Origin: Syntrophobacteraceae bacterium
GTDB lineage: Bacteria > Desulfobacterota > Syntrophobacteria > Syntrophobacterales > Syntrophobacteraceae
Assembly: GCA_003165235.1 (NCBI GenBank)
Contig: PLSV01000397.1
Coordinates: forward strand, 127 to 59,680
Length of the DNA stretch: 59,554 nt
Direction of reading: 5' to 3'
Part shown: one piece after another, positions 43,390 to 51,736 of the stretch
Numbering within the stretch: the stretch's first letter is position 1
How the letters are laid out: every line of letters starts with the position of its first letter
Translations under genes and position numbers: made by a program
Notes under the pieces: model-generated
Database searches by the model: none
What the model was told of the DNA's origin: nothing
Seen by the model: only the letters and a program-made list of their open reading frames with translations

Positions 43390-43643
43390 AAGACCATGAC
43401 ATAAAGCTTTACGCTCTCACTACCTGTATCCACTGCAAAGACACCAAGGACTTTCTGGATAAATGCGGTGTCGATTACGACTGTGTGCACATCGATAAGC
43501 TCGAGGGCGACGAGCGGCGCAGGCTGATCGAGGAAATCAAAACAGCCAATCCCGGGTGCGCCTTCCCGATGCTTTTGATCGGCTCCAAGGTCATAATCGG
43601 ATTCAAAAGAGAAGAGATAAGGGAGGCGCTGAATCTGGAATGA
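43386..43643 (+). CDS. glutaredoxin-family protein
   Basis: An 85-aa thioredoxin-fold protein with the redox motif CIHC near residues 14-17 (LYALTTCIHCKDTK), a cis-Pro block AFPMLLIGSKVIIGF, and the alpha-helix ending REEIREALN. Such glutaredoxins use a dithiol to reduce protein disulfides, or accept electrons from the FTR-like protein coupled to it. The start ATG overlaps the TIGR02757 stop, and its own stop overlaps the next ATG, so all three are translated together. Confidence 0.92.
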   Translation: MKDHDIKLYALTTCIHCKDTKDFLDKCGVDYDCVHIDKLEGDERRRLIEEIKTANPGCAFPMLLIGSKVIIGFKREEIREALNLE

Positions 43644-43978
43644 ATGTCGAGCAACTCTACGAATTCCTGAAAAGGACGCAGGAAGAAAAAGGTTATTTCT
43701 TCCATAAGGATAAGACCAGGGTTTTCCAGCTCCTGGAAGGGCTGCTGGAGAACAGGGAGCGGTACGGATATATGTGCTGCCCGTGCAGGCTGGCGGCCGA
43801 TGACCGCGACTGGGACCGCGATATAATCTGCCCCTGTGCGTACAGGGCGCCCGATGTTGCGGAGTATGGGAGCTGTTACTGCGGGCTCTACGTTTCAAAA
43901 GAGTGGAATGAGGAGACAATCCCACATTCCTACGTAAGCGAAAGGCGACCGCCGGAGAAGATTTTCGGGAAGTCCTGA
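43640..43978 (+). CDS. ferredoxin:thioredoxin reductase catalytic (beta) chain
   Basis: A 112-aa FTR catalytic subunit: MCCPCRLAAD, IICPCAYRAPDVAEYG and SCYCGLYVSKEW supply the CxC/CPC/CxC cysteines that hold a 4Fe-4S cluster beside the active disulfide. In cyanobacteria it pairs with a variable alpha chain; anaerobes such as this use an alpha-less form that passes electrons from ferredoxin to a thioredoxin or glutaredoxin. Coupling to the glutaredoxin gene strongly suggests that the glutaredoxin is the acceptor here. Confidence 0.95.
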   Translation: MNVEQLYEFLKRTQEEKGYFFHKDKTRVFQLLEGLLENRERYGYMCCPCRLAADDRDWDRDIICPCAYRAPDVAEYGSCYCGLYVSKEWNEETIPHSYVSERRPPEKIFGKS

Positions 43979-44119
43979 TACACGGACATCAGAAATAACC
44001 GCAGATAATACGAACCCGGCAAAGACGGCTGAACTGGAAATCACTCCGAAGGCCGGATATTGAGCCGTCATTGCCTTGATTCTTGAAGGCGTCATCCCTG
44101 AACAAGGGAGATCGAAATT

Positions 44120-45103
44120 ATGACCGGGTCCTGGCCAGGTTTCCCAAGGGCGCTTTTTTACATAAGCTGCGCACTCGCAGTGCTTTGCAACCTTGCGGGT
44201 TGCGCTCGATCGGGACCCGAGCGGGTGCAGGGCTACGTCGAGGGGGAGTATGTGTATGTCGCTTCGCCGCTCTCGGGCACTCTCGAATCATTGTACGTGC
44301 AGCGCGGCAATCAGGTGAAAGAGGGAGATCTGCTTTTCGCACTGGACAGCACACCGGAAAAAGCAGCCCTGGACGAAGCGGCGCGCCGTGTTTCGCAGGC
44401 CGGAGCAACCTTGCAGGACGCGCAAAAAGGCAAACGGCCGTCTGAAATTGAATCCCTCAAGGAGCAGATGAAACAGGCCCGGGCTGCGCTGGCGCTTTCG
44501 GAAAAAGAACTTGCCCGCCGTGAACATCTTCTCGCCGCCAAGGCCATTACTGCGGAGGCCCTCGATCTTGCCCGCTCCACCAATGATCAGAACCGCCATC
44601 GGGTATCACAGTTGGAAGCCGATATAACAACGGCGCAGCTTGGCTCGCGCATCGATCAGATTTTGGCCGCCGACGCCGCCACGAGAGCACAGGAAGCAGC
44701 ACTGGCGAAGGCGCAATGGGAACTCTCACAAAAGCGCCGGTTCGCCCCTCGGGACGCTTTGGTTTTTGACACCCTGTACCGGGAGGGGGAATGGGTCGCC
44801 GCAGGCAGGCCCGTCGTCGCTTTGTTGCCCCCGCAGAATATAAAGGTGCGTGCATTTGTTTCGGAAACCAGGATCGGCGCAATTCACATCGGCGACAGCG
44901 TCCGGATCATGGTGGACGGCGTTCTCGAGCCTTTTGCGGGTAAGGTGAGTTACATTTCGCCCAGGGCGGAATACACTCCCCCGGTCATTTACAGCAACCA
45001 GGCCCGCAGCAAGCTGGTGTTCATGATCGAAGCGGTTTTCGACCCGAAGACGGCGCAAAACCTTCATCCAGGCCAACCGGTGGATGTGGAGTTCGGTTTC
45101 TGA
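44120..45103 (+). CDS. HlyD/YbhG-type membrane fusion lipoprotein
   Basis: A 327-aa periplasmic adaptor with a lipoprotein signal (ALAVLCNLAGC). Biotinyl-lipoyl-like half (GYVEGEYVYVASPLSGTLES), a long coiled-coil hairpin with repeated heptads near 90-200 (LKEQMKQARAALALSEKELA), the second lipoyl half (FDTLYREGEWVAAGRPVVAL) and a beta-barrel end. Adaptors of this type join an inner-membrane ABC exporter to an outer-membrane TolC-like channel. It is the first gene of a three-gene efflux operon; the following ATPase begins 4 bp later. Confidence 0.92.
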   Translation: MTGSWPGFPRALFYISCALAVLCNLAGCARSGPERVQGYVEGEYVYVASPLSGTLESLYVQRGNQVKEGDLLFALDSTPEKAALDEAARRVSQAGATLQDAQKGKRPSEIESLKEQMKQARAALALSEKELARREHLLAAKAITAEALDLARSTNDQNRHRVSQLEADITTAQLGSRIDQILAADAATRAQEAALAKAQWELSQKRRFAPRDALVFDTLYREGEWVAAGRPVVALLPPQNIKVRAFVSETRIGAIHIGDSVRIMVDGVLEPFAGKVSYISPRAEYTPPVIYSNQARSKLVFMIEAVFDPKTAQNLHPGQPVDVEFGF

Positions 45104-45106
45104 TCC

Positions 45107-46033
45107 ATGACCGACGATCTTGTCATTGACGTGACCGGAATGACCAAACGGTTTGACAACCGCGCAGTCGTAGACAACGTGGACCTTCAAGTCCGCACAG
45201 GCGAAGTCTGCGGCTTTCTCGGTCCCAACGGCAGCGGCAAGACCACATTCATTCGCATGCTTTGCGGGCTGCTCCGGCCGGATGCGGGTCGCGGCACGTG
45301 CCTCGGCTATGACGTGATTACTGAAAGTGAAGCGATCAAGACCCGTGTCGGCTACATGACCCAGCGGTTCAGTCTGTACGAAGACCTGACGATTTCGGAG
45401 AACCTTGATTTCGTTGCCCGCATGTATTCCGTGAAAAACCGGCGCAAAGCAGTGAGCGACAGCATCGATCGGCTCGGGCTCGAGGGGCGGAGCCGCCAGC
45501 TTGCAGGAGAGCTCTCCGGGGGATGGAAACAGCGCCTGGCCCTGGCGGCCTGTTTGATCCACCAGCCTAGACTGCTTTTGCTCGATGAGCCCACAGCGGG
45601 CGTGGACCCACAGGCGCGCCGCGAGTTCTGGGAACAAATCCACCAGCTTGCCGGCCAGGGGCTGACCTTTTTGATTTCTACGCACTACATGGATGAGGCC
45701 GAGCGCTGCCACCGGCTGGCTTATATCCTCAATGGCGTTCTGCTGGCCTATGGCGCCGTGGCCGAAATCATTGCAGGTACGAATTTGACGACCTGGGCGG
45801 CCATCGGACCAAATTTGGCGGAACTGGCGGAAGCGCTCCGCAATAAACCTGGGGTGGAGCAGGCTGTCGCCTTCGGCAGCCTCCTCCATGTCAGCGGGAC
45901 TGATGCTGCGGCGCTCCAGAAAACAATCGCCCTGTTTCATACCGGGCAATATGAATGGCGCAGGACCACCCCTGGCATGGAGGACGTTTTCGTGCACCTC
46001 ATGAAAAAATCAGAGGGTAAGGTTTCGCCATGA
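45107..46033 (+). CDS. ABC exporter ATPase (YbhF-like)
   Basis: A 308-aa ABC ATPase: Walker A LGPNGSGKTTF near 39-49, Q-loop MTQRFSLYEDLT, signature LSGGWKQRLALAA, Walker B LLLLDEPTAGVDP, H-loop ISTHYMDEAERCHR. YbhF of E. coli has two such halves; this one is single. It powers the permease whose start overlaps by 4 bp. Together with the adaptor it forms an MFP-ABC-2 drug or envelope-stress exporter (inference). Confidence 0.93.
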   Translation: MTDDLVIDVTGMTKRFDNRAVVDNVDLQVRTGEVCGFLGPNGSGKTTFIRMLCGLLRPDAGRGTCLGYDVITESEAIKTRVGYMTQRFSLYEDLTISENLDFVARMYSVKNRRKAVSDSIDRLGLEGRSRQLAGELSGGWKQRLALAACLIHQPRLLLLDEPTAGVDPQARREFWEQIHQLAGQGLTFLISTHYMDEAERCHRLAYILNGVLLAYGAVAEIIAGTNLTTWAAIGPNLAELAEALRNKPGVEQAVAFGSLLHVSGTDAAALQKTIALFHTGQYEWRRTTPGMEDVFVHLMKKSEGKVSP

Positions 46034-47187
46034 CCTTCTTTGCGCCAAGAAAAAGGCCCCCATTTTCTCTGGCCCGCTTTTGGGCTGTGGTGTTTAAGGA
46101 ATTCGTCCAGATGCGCCGCGACCGGCTGACTTTCGGCATGATGGTCGGTATCCCGCTGCTTCAGATCGTCCTCTTCGGCTATGCCATCAATGTGGACCCC
46201 AAGCACTTGCCGGCAGCCGTGCTCCTGGCCGACAACGGCCCGCAGGGCCGCACTTTGCTGCATGCGATTCAAAACTGCTCTTATCTTGATTTCGTACGTG
46301 AGCTGAAGTCTGAAAGCGAAGCTGACGAGGTGCTCAAGCGCGGCGACGTCCAGTTTGTCATCAATATCCCCGAGAATTTCACGCGCGATCTACTCCGTGG
46401 CGACAGGCCCGCCATCCTCGTCGAGGCGGACGCCACCGACCCGGCAGCCACCAGCAACGCCATAGGCTCCCTGCGCACTCTGCTCGCCACCGCTTTGCAA
46501 AATGATCTCAAAGGTCCATCCGCATTTCTAGCCCCTACAGATAGCGCTGTCGATCTTCGCATCCACGCCCGTTATAACCCTGAATCCATTACGCAATATA
46601 ACATCGTGCCGGGCCTGATGGGGGTCGTGCTTCAGATGACGATGACCGTGGTGACCGGGTTGGCGATTACACGCGAACGGGAACGGGGCACCATGGAAAC
46701 CCTGCTCTCCATGCCCACCCGTCCGATCGAGGTCATGACAGGGAAAATAATTCCTTACATTTTGGTGGGCTACATCCAGGTGTTGCTTATCCTGGCCGCC
46801 GCTTATTTTCTTTTTCGCGTGCCAATGACAGGCGACCTCTGGCTGTTGTTCGCAGTCGCCCTGGTATTCATCATCGCCTCCCTGGCTGTGGGCATCACCT
46901 TTTCCACTGTGGCGAAAAACCAGCTCCAGGCCGTGCAGATGGGTTACTTTTTCTTTTTGCCCTCGCTGCTGCTTTCAGGATTCATGTTTCCCTTCCGAGG
47001 GATGCCGTATTGGGCCCAGATGGTCGGCGAATTATTTCCACTGACTCATTTTCTCCGTATCGCCCGAGGTATCCTGCTAAAAGGCGACGGAGTGCAGGAC
47101 ATAATCCCCCAACTCTGGCAAATCGTGCTCTTCATCGCCGTCGCAATGACGATCGCCGTAAAGAGATACCGGCGGACGCTTGACTGA
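46030..47187 (+). CDS. ABC-2 exporter permease (YbhS/R-like)
   Basis: A 385-aa membrane protein with an N-terminal helix (GIPLLQIVLFGYAINVDP), a large periplasmic domain (~40-170) and five to six C-terminal helices, the layout of YbhS and YhhJ. The MSMPTRPIEVMTGKI-like segment (LSMPTRPIEVMTGKIIPY) and LLSGFMFPFRGMPYWAQM are family signatures. It completes the tripartite pump with the adaptor and ATPase; no second permease or TolC is encoded here, so homodimerisation is likely. Confidence 0.93.
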   Translation: MTFFAPRKRPPFSLARFWAVVFKEFVQMRRDRLTFGMMVGIPLLQIVLFGYAINVDPKHLPAAVLLADNGPQGRTLLHAIQNCSYLDFVRELKSESEADEVLKRGDVQFVINIPENFTRDLLRGDRPAILVEADATDPAATSNAIGSLRTLLATALQNDLKGPSAFLAPTDSAVDLRIHARYNPESITQYNIVPGLMGVVLQMTMTVVTGLAITRERERGTMETLLSMPTRPIEVMTGKIIPYILVGYIQVLLILAAAYFLFRVPMTGDLWLLFAVALVFIIASLAVGITFSTVAKNQLQAVQMGYFFFLPSLLLSGFMFPFRGMPYWAQMVGELFPLTHFLRIARGILLKGDGVQDIIPQLWQIVLFIAVAMTIAVKRYRRTLD

Positions 47188-47381
47188 TATACCTCGAATT
47201 ATCCACTGTCTCCAGGTTCCGCGAGCTATCCGGTATTCGCGACGTCCTAATGTAAATTGCCTCCTTTAACAAATTGTGCGTTGGTTCTCTTTACAAATGC
47301 AACTCCAATAAGCATATTCTGCAATAGCTTTTGCCTTGGAGACGCCATAGGTTTGCAGTCTCGTTTGAAGGAACGGTGCAA

Positions 47382-47903
47382 ATGGAAAAAAAGTTACTCG
47401 AATTAGCGGTCGAAATCGTTCATGCTCAGGCTTCCATGAGCATGATGTCAGCCGAGGACATCGAGCAGGCGTTGGTAAGAGTCTATAACGCGCTTCACAA
47501 AATGAGGCTTGCCGAAGAGCAGGGGCGATCAATCCTGCAGGGGGAACCGGGATTTGAGGCCTCTGTCATACCGGTTGCCGTAGATCCGCTCTCTTCCATT
47601 CAGGAAGACAAAGTTACCTGTATGGAATGCAAGGCTGAGCTCCGCCAGCTCACGGCAAACCATTTACGCATTCATCACCTCACTCCCAGGGAATACAAGA
47701 AGAAGTGGGGATTCCCCCTCAAGCAGCCTCTCTCCGCAAAAATGCTGACCAAACTCCGCAGCCGGTCAGCCAAGAAACGCGGCCTGCCCGAAAATCTGAG
47801 AATCTACCTCGACCGGAAACGGGAAGACAAAACGGCGTCAGGCGACAAATTGCCGGCCTCCGGACCACCCCACGGGAAAAGATCGTTCCACAGCACTTTT
47901 TGA
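47382..47903 (+). CDS. MucR/Ros-family zinc-finger transcriptional regulator
   Basis: A 173-aa regulator with the C2H2-like Ros zinc finger CMECKAELRQLTANHLRIHH (Cys2-His2) and the following LTPREYKKKWGFPLKQPL block that binds DNA. ATG 47382 with AAGGAACGG upstream is preferred over an earlier in-frame start. MucR-type proteins regulate exopolysaccharide and stress genes in alphaproteobacteria, and are common in deltaproteobacteria too. It stands 325 bp before the PHA cluster on the same strand, so it may control it or an unlinked gene set. Confidence 0.9.
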   Translation: MEKKLLELAVEIVHAQASMSMMSAEDIEQALVRVYNALHKMRLAEEQGRSILQGEPGFEASVIPVAVDPLSSIQEDKVTCMECKAELRQLTANHLRIHHLTPREYKKKWGFPLKQPLSAKMLTKLRSRSAKKRGLPENLRIYLDRKREDKTASGDKLPASGPPHGKRSFHSTF

Positions 47904-48228
47904 AAAGCGACAAAGATATCCTTACAGTTCCGGGAAAACCGGCAGTAAGCAGCGCAGGTTTTTATCTGATAAGACCCATGAACAATTGACATGGGCAGGA
48001 CTGGAAGAATTCAGCGTATAAGGGATTTCCCACCTAACAAATACAGTTTCCTCCCCATTGAAGATTTCCCGGCCTGAATTAGAATTGCGGCGTCTGGTTC
48101 ACCCCCTTTAGGGAATTAAGGGTCATCGCCTGACCGCTTGGAGACAGCATCGTATTTCACACTGCAGTACAGAGGACTCTAAGGGTTTCGCGCACCAGTT
48201 ACTCAATAAAAGAGCGTGACTGATCGAA
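47904..48228. other. 325-bp spacer before the PHA cluster
   Basis: No gene. A perfect -35 hexamer TTGACA lies at 47986-47991, but no well-spaced -10 follows, so the PHA promoter is not pinned down. Nothing else was recognised. Confidence 0.4.
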
Positions 48229-49206
48229 ATGAGAAACTCAGTTATTTTTTCGACAGGAAGCCATCTGCCCGAGTCAGTCGTGCCTAACGAGGACCTGACC
48301 CATTTCCCATCCTCTTCCATAAAGCTCATAGCCCAAAAAACCGGGGTCCTGTCCAGAAGAATCGCCCCGGAAGAGGAATGCACCTCAGATCTAGCCATCA
48401 AAGCCGCACGCCGCTGCCTGCAAAAAGTCGATTTTCCGGCTGAACGCATCCAGGGGATTGTGCTGTCCACATCATCTCCCGATCGCATGCAGCCTGCGAC
48501 CGCCACACGGGTGCAACATGAATTGGGAGCAACCAACGCTTTTGCCTTCGACATCAATTCGGTGTGCTCGGGAAGCACTTTCGGCATTTGTATGGCGGAT
48601 GCCTTGATCAAGTCGGGCAAATTCGAAAACATTCTCTTCATAGCATCCGAGATGTACTCAAAAATACTTTACAAACGGGATTTTTGCACCTTCCCTCTCT
48701 TTGGAGACGGCGCCGGCGCCATTCTTTTCCGAGCCGGGAATTCGGGCCGGGGCGTCTATCATTCCTGCCTCAGGACCGATGGAAGCAGAAGCGATGCCGT
48801 CTGCGTTCCAGCGGGCGGCACTATGCTGCCCTTCCAGAAGATGACCAGTCCTCGCCTGGCCTATTTCAAGATGCACGGAACCGCTGTATTCGAGTTCGCC
48901 ACCAACCAGGGCGCGGAAATCATTCTTCAGCTCCTCGAGGAAGCCGGCGCCGCCCTGCAGGACATCGACTGGTTCATTTGTCACCAGGCCAATATCAACA
49001 TCATCGAAACTATTGCCGACCGATTAAGCGTTTCCAGGGAAAAGTTCGTGGTCAATGTCGACAGGTATGCAAACACTGCCAGCGCTTCGGTTCTGGTGGC
49101 GCTGGATGAGGCGATTTCAGACAATATTGTGCGCGAAGGCGACCTGGTCGTTACGTCCGCCTTCGGTGGCGGCCTGTCCTGGGGAGCGAATCTCATTCGG
49201 ATATAG
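48229..49206 (+). CDS. 3-oxoacyl-ACP synthase III-like (KASIII/FabH) enzyme
   Basis: A 325-aa thiolase-fold condensing enzyme with the complete Cys-His-Asn triad: Cys113 in DINSVCSGSTFG, His252 in WFICHQANINII and Asn282 in YANTASAS. FabH normally condenses acetyl-CoA (or another acyl-CoA) with malonyl-ACP to begin chains. Here it heads a cluster with its own ACP, PhaC, a phasin-like protein and a ketoacyl reductase, rather than with fab genes, so acetoacetyl- or longer ketoacyl-ACP made here may feed PHA. The ribosome binding site is weak. Alternative: an OleC/HMG-like condensing enzyme, less likely. Confidence 0.9.
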   Translation: MRNSVIFSTGSHLPESVVPNEDLTHFPSSSIKLIAQKTGVLSRRIAPEEECTSDLAIKAARRCLQKVDFPAERIQGIVLSTSSPDRMQPATATRVQHELGATNAFAFDINSVCSGSTFGICMADALIKSGKFENILFIASEMYSKILYKRDFCTFPLFGDGAGAILFRAGNSGRGVYHSCLRTDGSRSDAVCVPAGGTMLPFQKMTSPRLAYFKMHGTAVFEFATNQGAEIILQLLEEAGAALQDIDWFICHQANINIIETIADRLSVSREKFVVNVDRYANTASASVLVALDEAISDNIVREGDLVVTSAFGGGLSWGANLIRI

Positions 49207-49250
49207 GACTTATTGCCTGTTCACACATTTTTAAAAAGAGGAGGAGTAAC

Positions 49251-49487
49251 ATGTTAGAAGTGCTTGCAACCATCAGAGAAGGCATCCCGGATCTTTTCCC
49301 CGGTGCGATAGGCTTCCAGATCGAACCGGATACTTATCTCAACGACATTCCGGAATGGGACTCGATGACATCGGTCAATTTCAAAGTTTTTTTGGAAGAA
49401 TCCTTCGGAGTGAGTATTCCCGATGACCTGCTGGAAGGAGGAATTACCATAGGCGAGGTAATTATTTTCATCAGAAGGGTAGACTAA
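49251..49487 (+). CDS. acyl carrier protein
   Basis: A 78-aa acidic ACP with Ser38 in WDSMTSVNF as the phosphopantetheine site. It ends VIIFIRRVD and overlaps phaC by one base (TAATG at 49485-49489). The residues after Ser38 differ from the housekeeping ACP signature (DSLDTVEL), which suggests a dedicated carrier for the condensing enzyme next to it. GGAGGAG precedes the start. Confidence 0.92.
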   Translation: MLEVLATIREGIPDLFPGAIGFQIEPDTYLNDIPEWDSMTSVNFKVFLEESFGVSIPDDLLEGGITIGEVIIFIRRVD

Positions 49488-51157
49488 TGAACCCATCAAG
49501 CATGCCCTCCGATCCGTTTGGAATCGCGAGTTCCTTTCTTAAAATCCATCAGTCCTGGATGTGTAACGGCGCTGATTTGTTCAACATTACCTCCAAGTTG
49601 AGCGCGGATGTCCAGGCTGCCGCCGCCGAGCAGTTGACCTCAGTGCTATCCGAGAGCCAAGGCGCAAAGGGAAAGCAGGATAATCCTGAGGCTGTCCTGC
49701 TGGACGCGGTCAAAAGCTGTTCCAGGCTGGCTAACAAGCTCTACGGCGCCTACGCAAGCTGGCTTAGAGACTACGTAAGCAAAGCCCCGGACATCCCGGA
49801 TAAGGAAAGGCAGCGGTCGATATTCTGGGTCAATCAACTTATCAATGCTATTTCTCCTGCAAACTTCTTTTGGACAAATCCATCTGTCGTGCAGAAGTTC
49901 CTGCGAACCAAAGGGGAGAGCGTGGTTAACGGCTACGAGAACTGGCTGGAAGACCTCCAGCGAGGTGACAATCTGATAAAGATAGCCGATACCTCCGCGT
50001 TCAAAGCCGGGCAGAATATAGCGACAACCCCGGGATTTGTGGTCTTCCGAAACAGGCTTATGGAACTCATCCAATATTCGCCGAAGACCGAGACCACTTT
50101 CGAAATCCCTGTCGTTTTCATCCAGCCGTGGATAAACAAGTACTACATCCTGGATATGACAGAAGAAAAAAGCCTCGTGGCCTATCTGCTCAATCAGGGC
50201 TTCACTGTGTTCATGGTAAGCTGGAAGAATCCGTCTGCGGAGATGCGCAACGTGACTTTTGAGGACTATATGCTCCGGGGCGCCCTGAAAGCCGTCGAAG
50301 TGGCCAGGGAAATCTGCAAAGCCAAGAAGGTTCATGCCGCAGGCTACTGCATTGGCGGAACTGTTCTGAGTGCGCTGATGGCCTACCTGAACCGGGGTCC
50401 CAAAGATGTTGCGATTCCGATCCAGGACTATACCCTGTTTGCATCCCTGGTCGATTACTCTTCTCCCGGTGAACTGGAAGCCTTTGTCACCGAAGAGGTC
50501 GTCAGGACCATCGAGGAAGTGATCGAAAAGGAAGGATACCTCGACAAAAAGTATCTGGCGGCGACTTTCCGCGCGTTGCGCTCCAATAATCTCATATGGC
50601 GTTACTACGTCCACAACTACATTCAGGGCGAGGCGCCTCCCAAATCCGATTTTCTCTACTGGAACAGCGATTCAACCCGATTGCCGGCAGCAATGTGCTC
50701 TTATTATCTGCGTGAGTTCTATCTGAATAACAACCTGGTCAAAGAGGACAAGCTGGTGCTGGGCAAGCGTCCCATAGACCTGCGGCGAATCAGGCAGCCT
50801 TTATACCTGGTGGGGACCGAACAGGATCACATCTGTCCATGGAAAGAGACCTTCAGGATATGCAACCTGGTCAAAGGCCCAAAAAGATTTGCGCTTGCCG
50901 ATGAGGGGCACATTACGGGGATCGTAAATCCTCCATCGGCCAGGTCCAGGAGAAAATACTGGATCAGTGACGTAAAAGAAACTCTTAGCCCGGACGAGTG
51001 GCTCTCCAGGCAACAGGAGCAACAGGGTACGTGGTGGGTAGACTGGGTGGCGTGGTTGTCTGAAAAATCGGATACCAGAGTCGAACCCCCGGGGATGGGT
51101 AATGATAAATACCCCGCACTTCAGAAAGCCCCTGGAAGTTACGTGATGGAACAGTAG
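49487..51157 (+). CDS. phaC: polyhydroxyalkanoate synthase PhaC, class I-like
   Basis: A 556-aa alpha/beta-hydrolase-fold polymerase that joins 3-hydroxyacyl-CoA units into PHA granules. The lipase-box-like site is AAGYCIGGT with nucleophile Cys288; the triad is completed by Asp in GTEQDHICPW and His in DEGHITGIVNPP. FVVFRNRLMELIQYSP and PPWINKYYILDM-like phrases (FIQPWINKYYILDMTEE) are family signatures. Length matches single-subunit class I enzymes (PhaC1), so no PhaE or PhaR partner is needed. It starts within the ACP stop codon. Confidence 0.96.
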   Translation: MNPSSMPSDPFGIASSFLKIHQSWMCNGADLFNITSKLSADVQAAAAEQLTSVLSESQGAKGKQDNPEAVLLDAVKSCSRLANKLYGAYASWLRDYVSKAPDIPDKERQRSIFWVNQLINAISPANFFWTNPSVVQKFLRTKGESVVNGYENWLEDLQRGDNLIKIADTSAFKAGQNIATTPGFVVFRNRLMELIQYSPKTETTFEIPVVFIQPWINKYYILDMTEEKSLVAYLLNQGFTVFMVSWKNPSAEMRNVTFEDYMLRGALKAVEVAREICKAKKVHAAGYCIGGTVLSALMAYLNRGPKDVAIPIQDYTLFASLVDYSSPGELEAFVTEEVVRTIEEVIEKEGYLDKKYLAATFRALRSNNLIWRYYVHNYIQGEAPPKSDFLYWNSDSTRLPAAMCSYYLREFYLNNNLVKEDKLVLGKRPIDLRRIRQPLYLVGTEQDHICPWKETFRICNLVKGPKRFALADEGHITGIVNPPSARSRRKYWISDVKETLSPDEWLSRQQEQQGTWWVDWVAWLSEKSDTRVEPPGMGNDKYPALQKAPGSYVMEQ

Positions 51158-51207
51158 GCCAAAGATCGCATCGCACACTTACAACATCATTTGCACGGAG
51201 GTAGAGC

Positions 51208-51477
51208 ATGCATCAGCAATCAGCAACAATCGCGAAACGGATGATCGACCTGCAAAAGGTAAGCGTTGAAGGCTTTATCGGCAACGCAATCGTGTTCTGG
51301 GACCAGACCGCCAGCGTATGGAACTCGCTTCTCAATCAGGCTTCATGGGTCCCGGAGGAAGGAAAGAAGGCGTTCCGTGAATGGATAGACAGTAACAAGA
51401 AGGGCTGTGAAACATTCAAAGACGCTGTTAACAACGGCTACGCCAGCCTGGAAAAGTTCCTCGAAAAAGGCGTATAA
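51208..51477 (+). CDS. phasin-like granule protein
   Basis: An 89-aa amphipathic helical protein directly after phaC with GGAGGTAGAGC before the ATG. It has no cysteine other than one in KKGCETF. The pattern of alternating hydrophobic residues (KMIDLQKVSVEGFIGNAIVF-like, from RMIDLQKVSVEGFIGNAI) and location indicate a phasin, the small protein coating PHA granules; sequence resemblance to a named phasin family is weak, so the assignment rests on context. Confidence 0.65.
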   Translation: MHQQSATIAKRMIDLQKVSVEGFIGNAIVFWDQTASVWNSLLNQASWVPEEGKKAFREWIDSNKKGCETFKDAVNNGYASLEKFLEKGV

Positions 51478-51492
51478 TTTCTGACTGCGTCC

Positions 51493-51538
51493 AAAATCCC
51501 CCCTGCCCCGTTTTCTAAAGGGGGGCTGGGGGGATTTT
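51493..51538. repeat. GC-rich inverted repeat, possible terminator / REP element
   Basis: AAAATCCCCCC (51493-51503) pairs with GGGGGGATTTT (51528-51538), with a second paired stretch CCCC/GGGG inside. The run of T after the G block (GGATTTTG) could serve transcript ending, so it may reduce transcription of the downstream reductase relative to phaC. Sequences of this kind recur in many genomes as interspersed repeats, so both roles are possible. Confidence 0.7.
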
Positions 51539-51736
51539 GAGGCATCAGGCGCCATCTTGAACGCAACTTGGCGTAAGGCGCGATCTGAACAGTCCTTGCC
51601 CGGCGCGCCGGGCGCTTCCTTTTGTGAGCTGCCTTAGAGGTATCGATCCGCAGACTGCCTCGGTTATTCGCAAATGGACCGGCGCCTGCAGTCGGATTTC
51701 TTTTCCCTTAGTTCTGCATCGGGAGATTGACGCGGC

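Noticed and set aside
44726..45997. 423-aa frame opposite the efflux ATPase and adaptor
   Set aside because: Antisense shadow of two well-identified genes.
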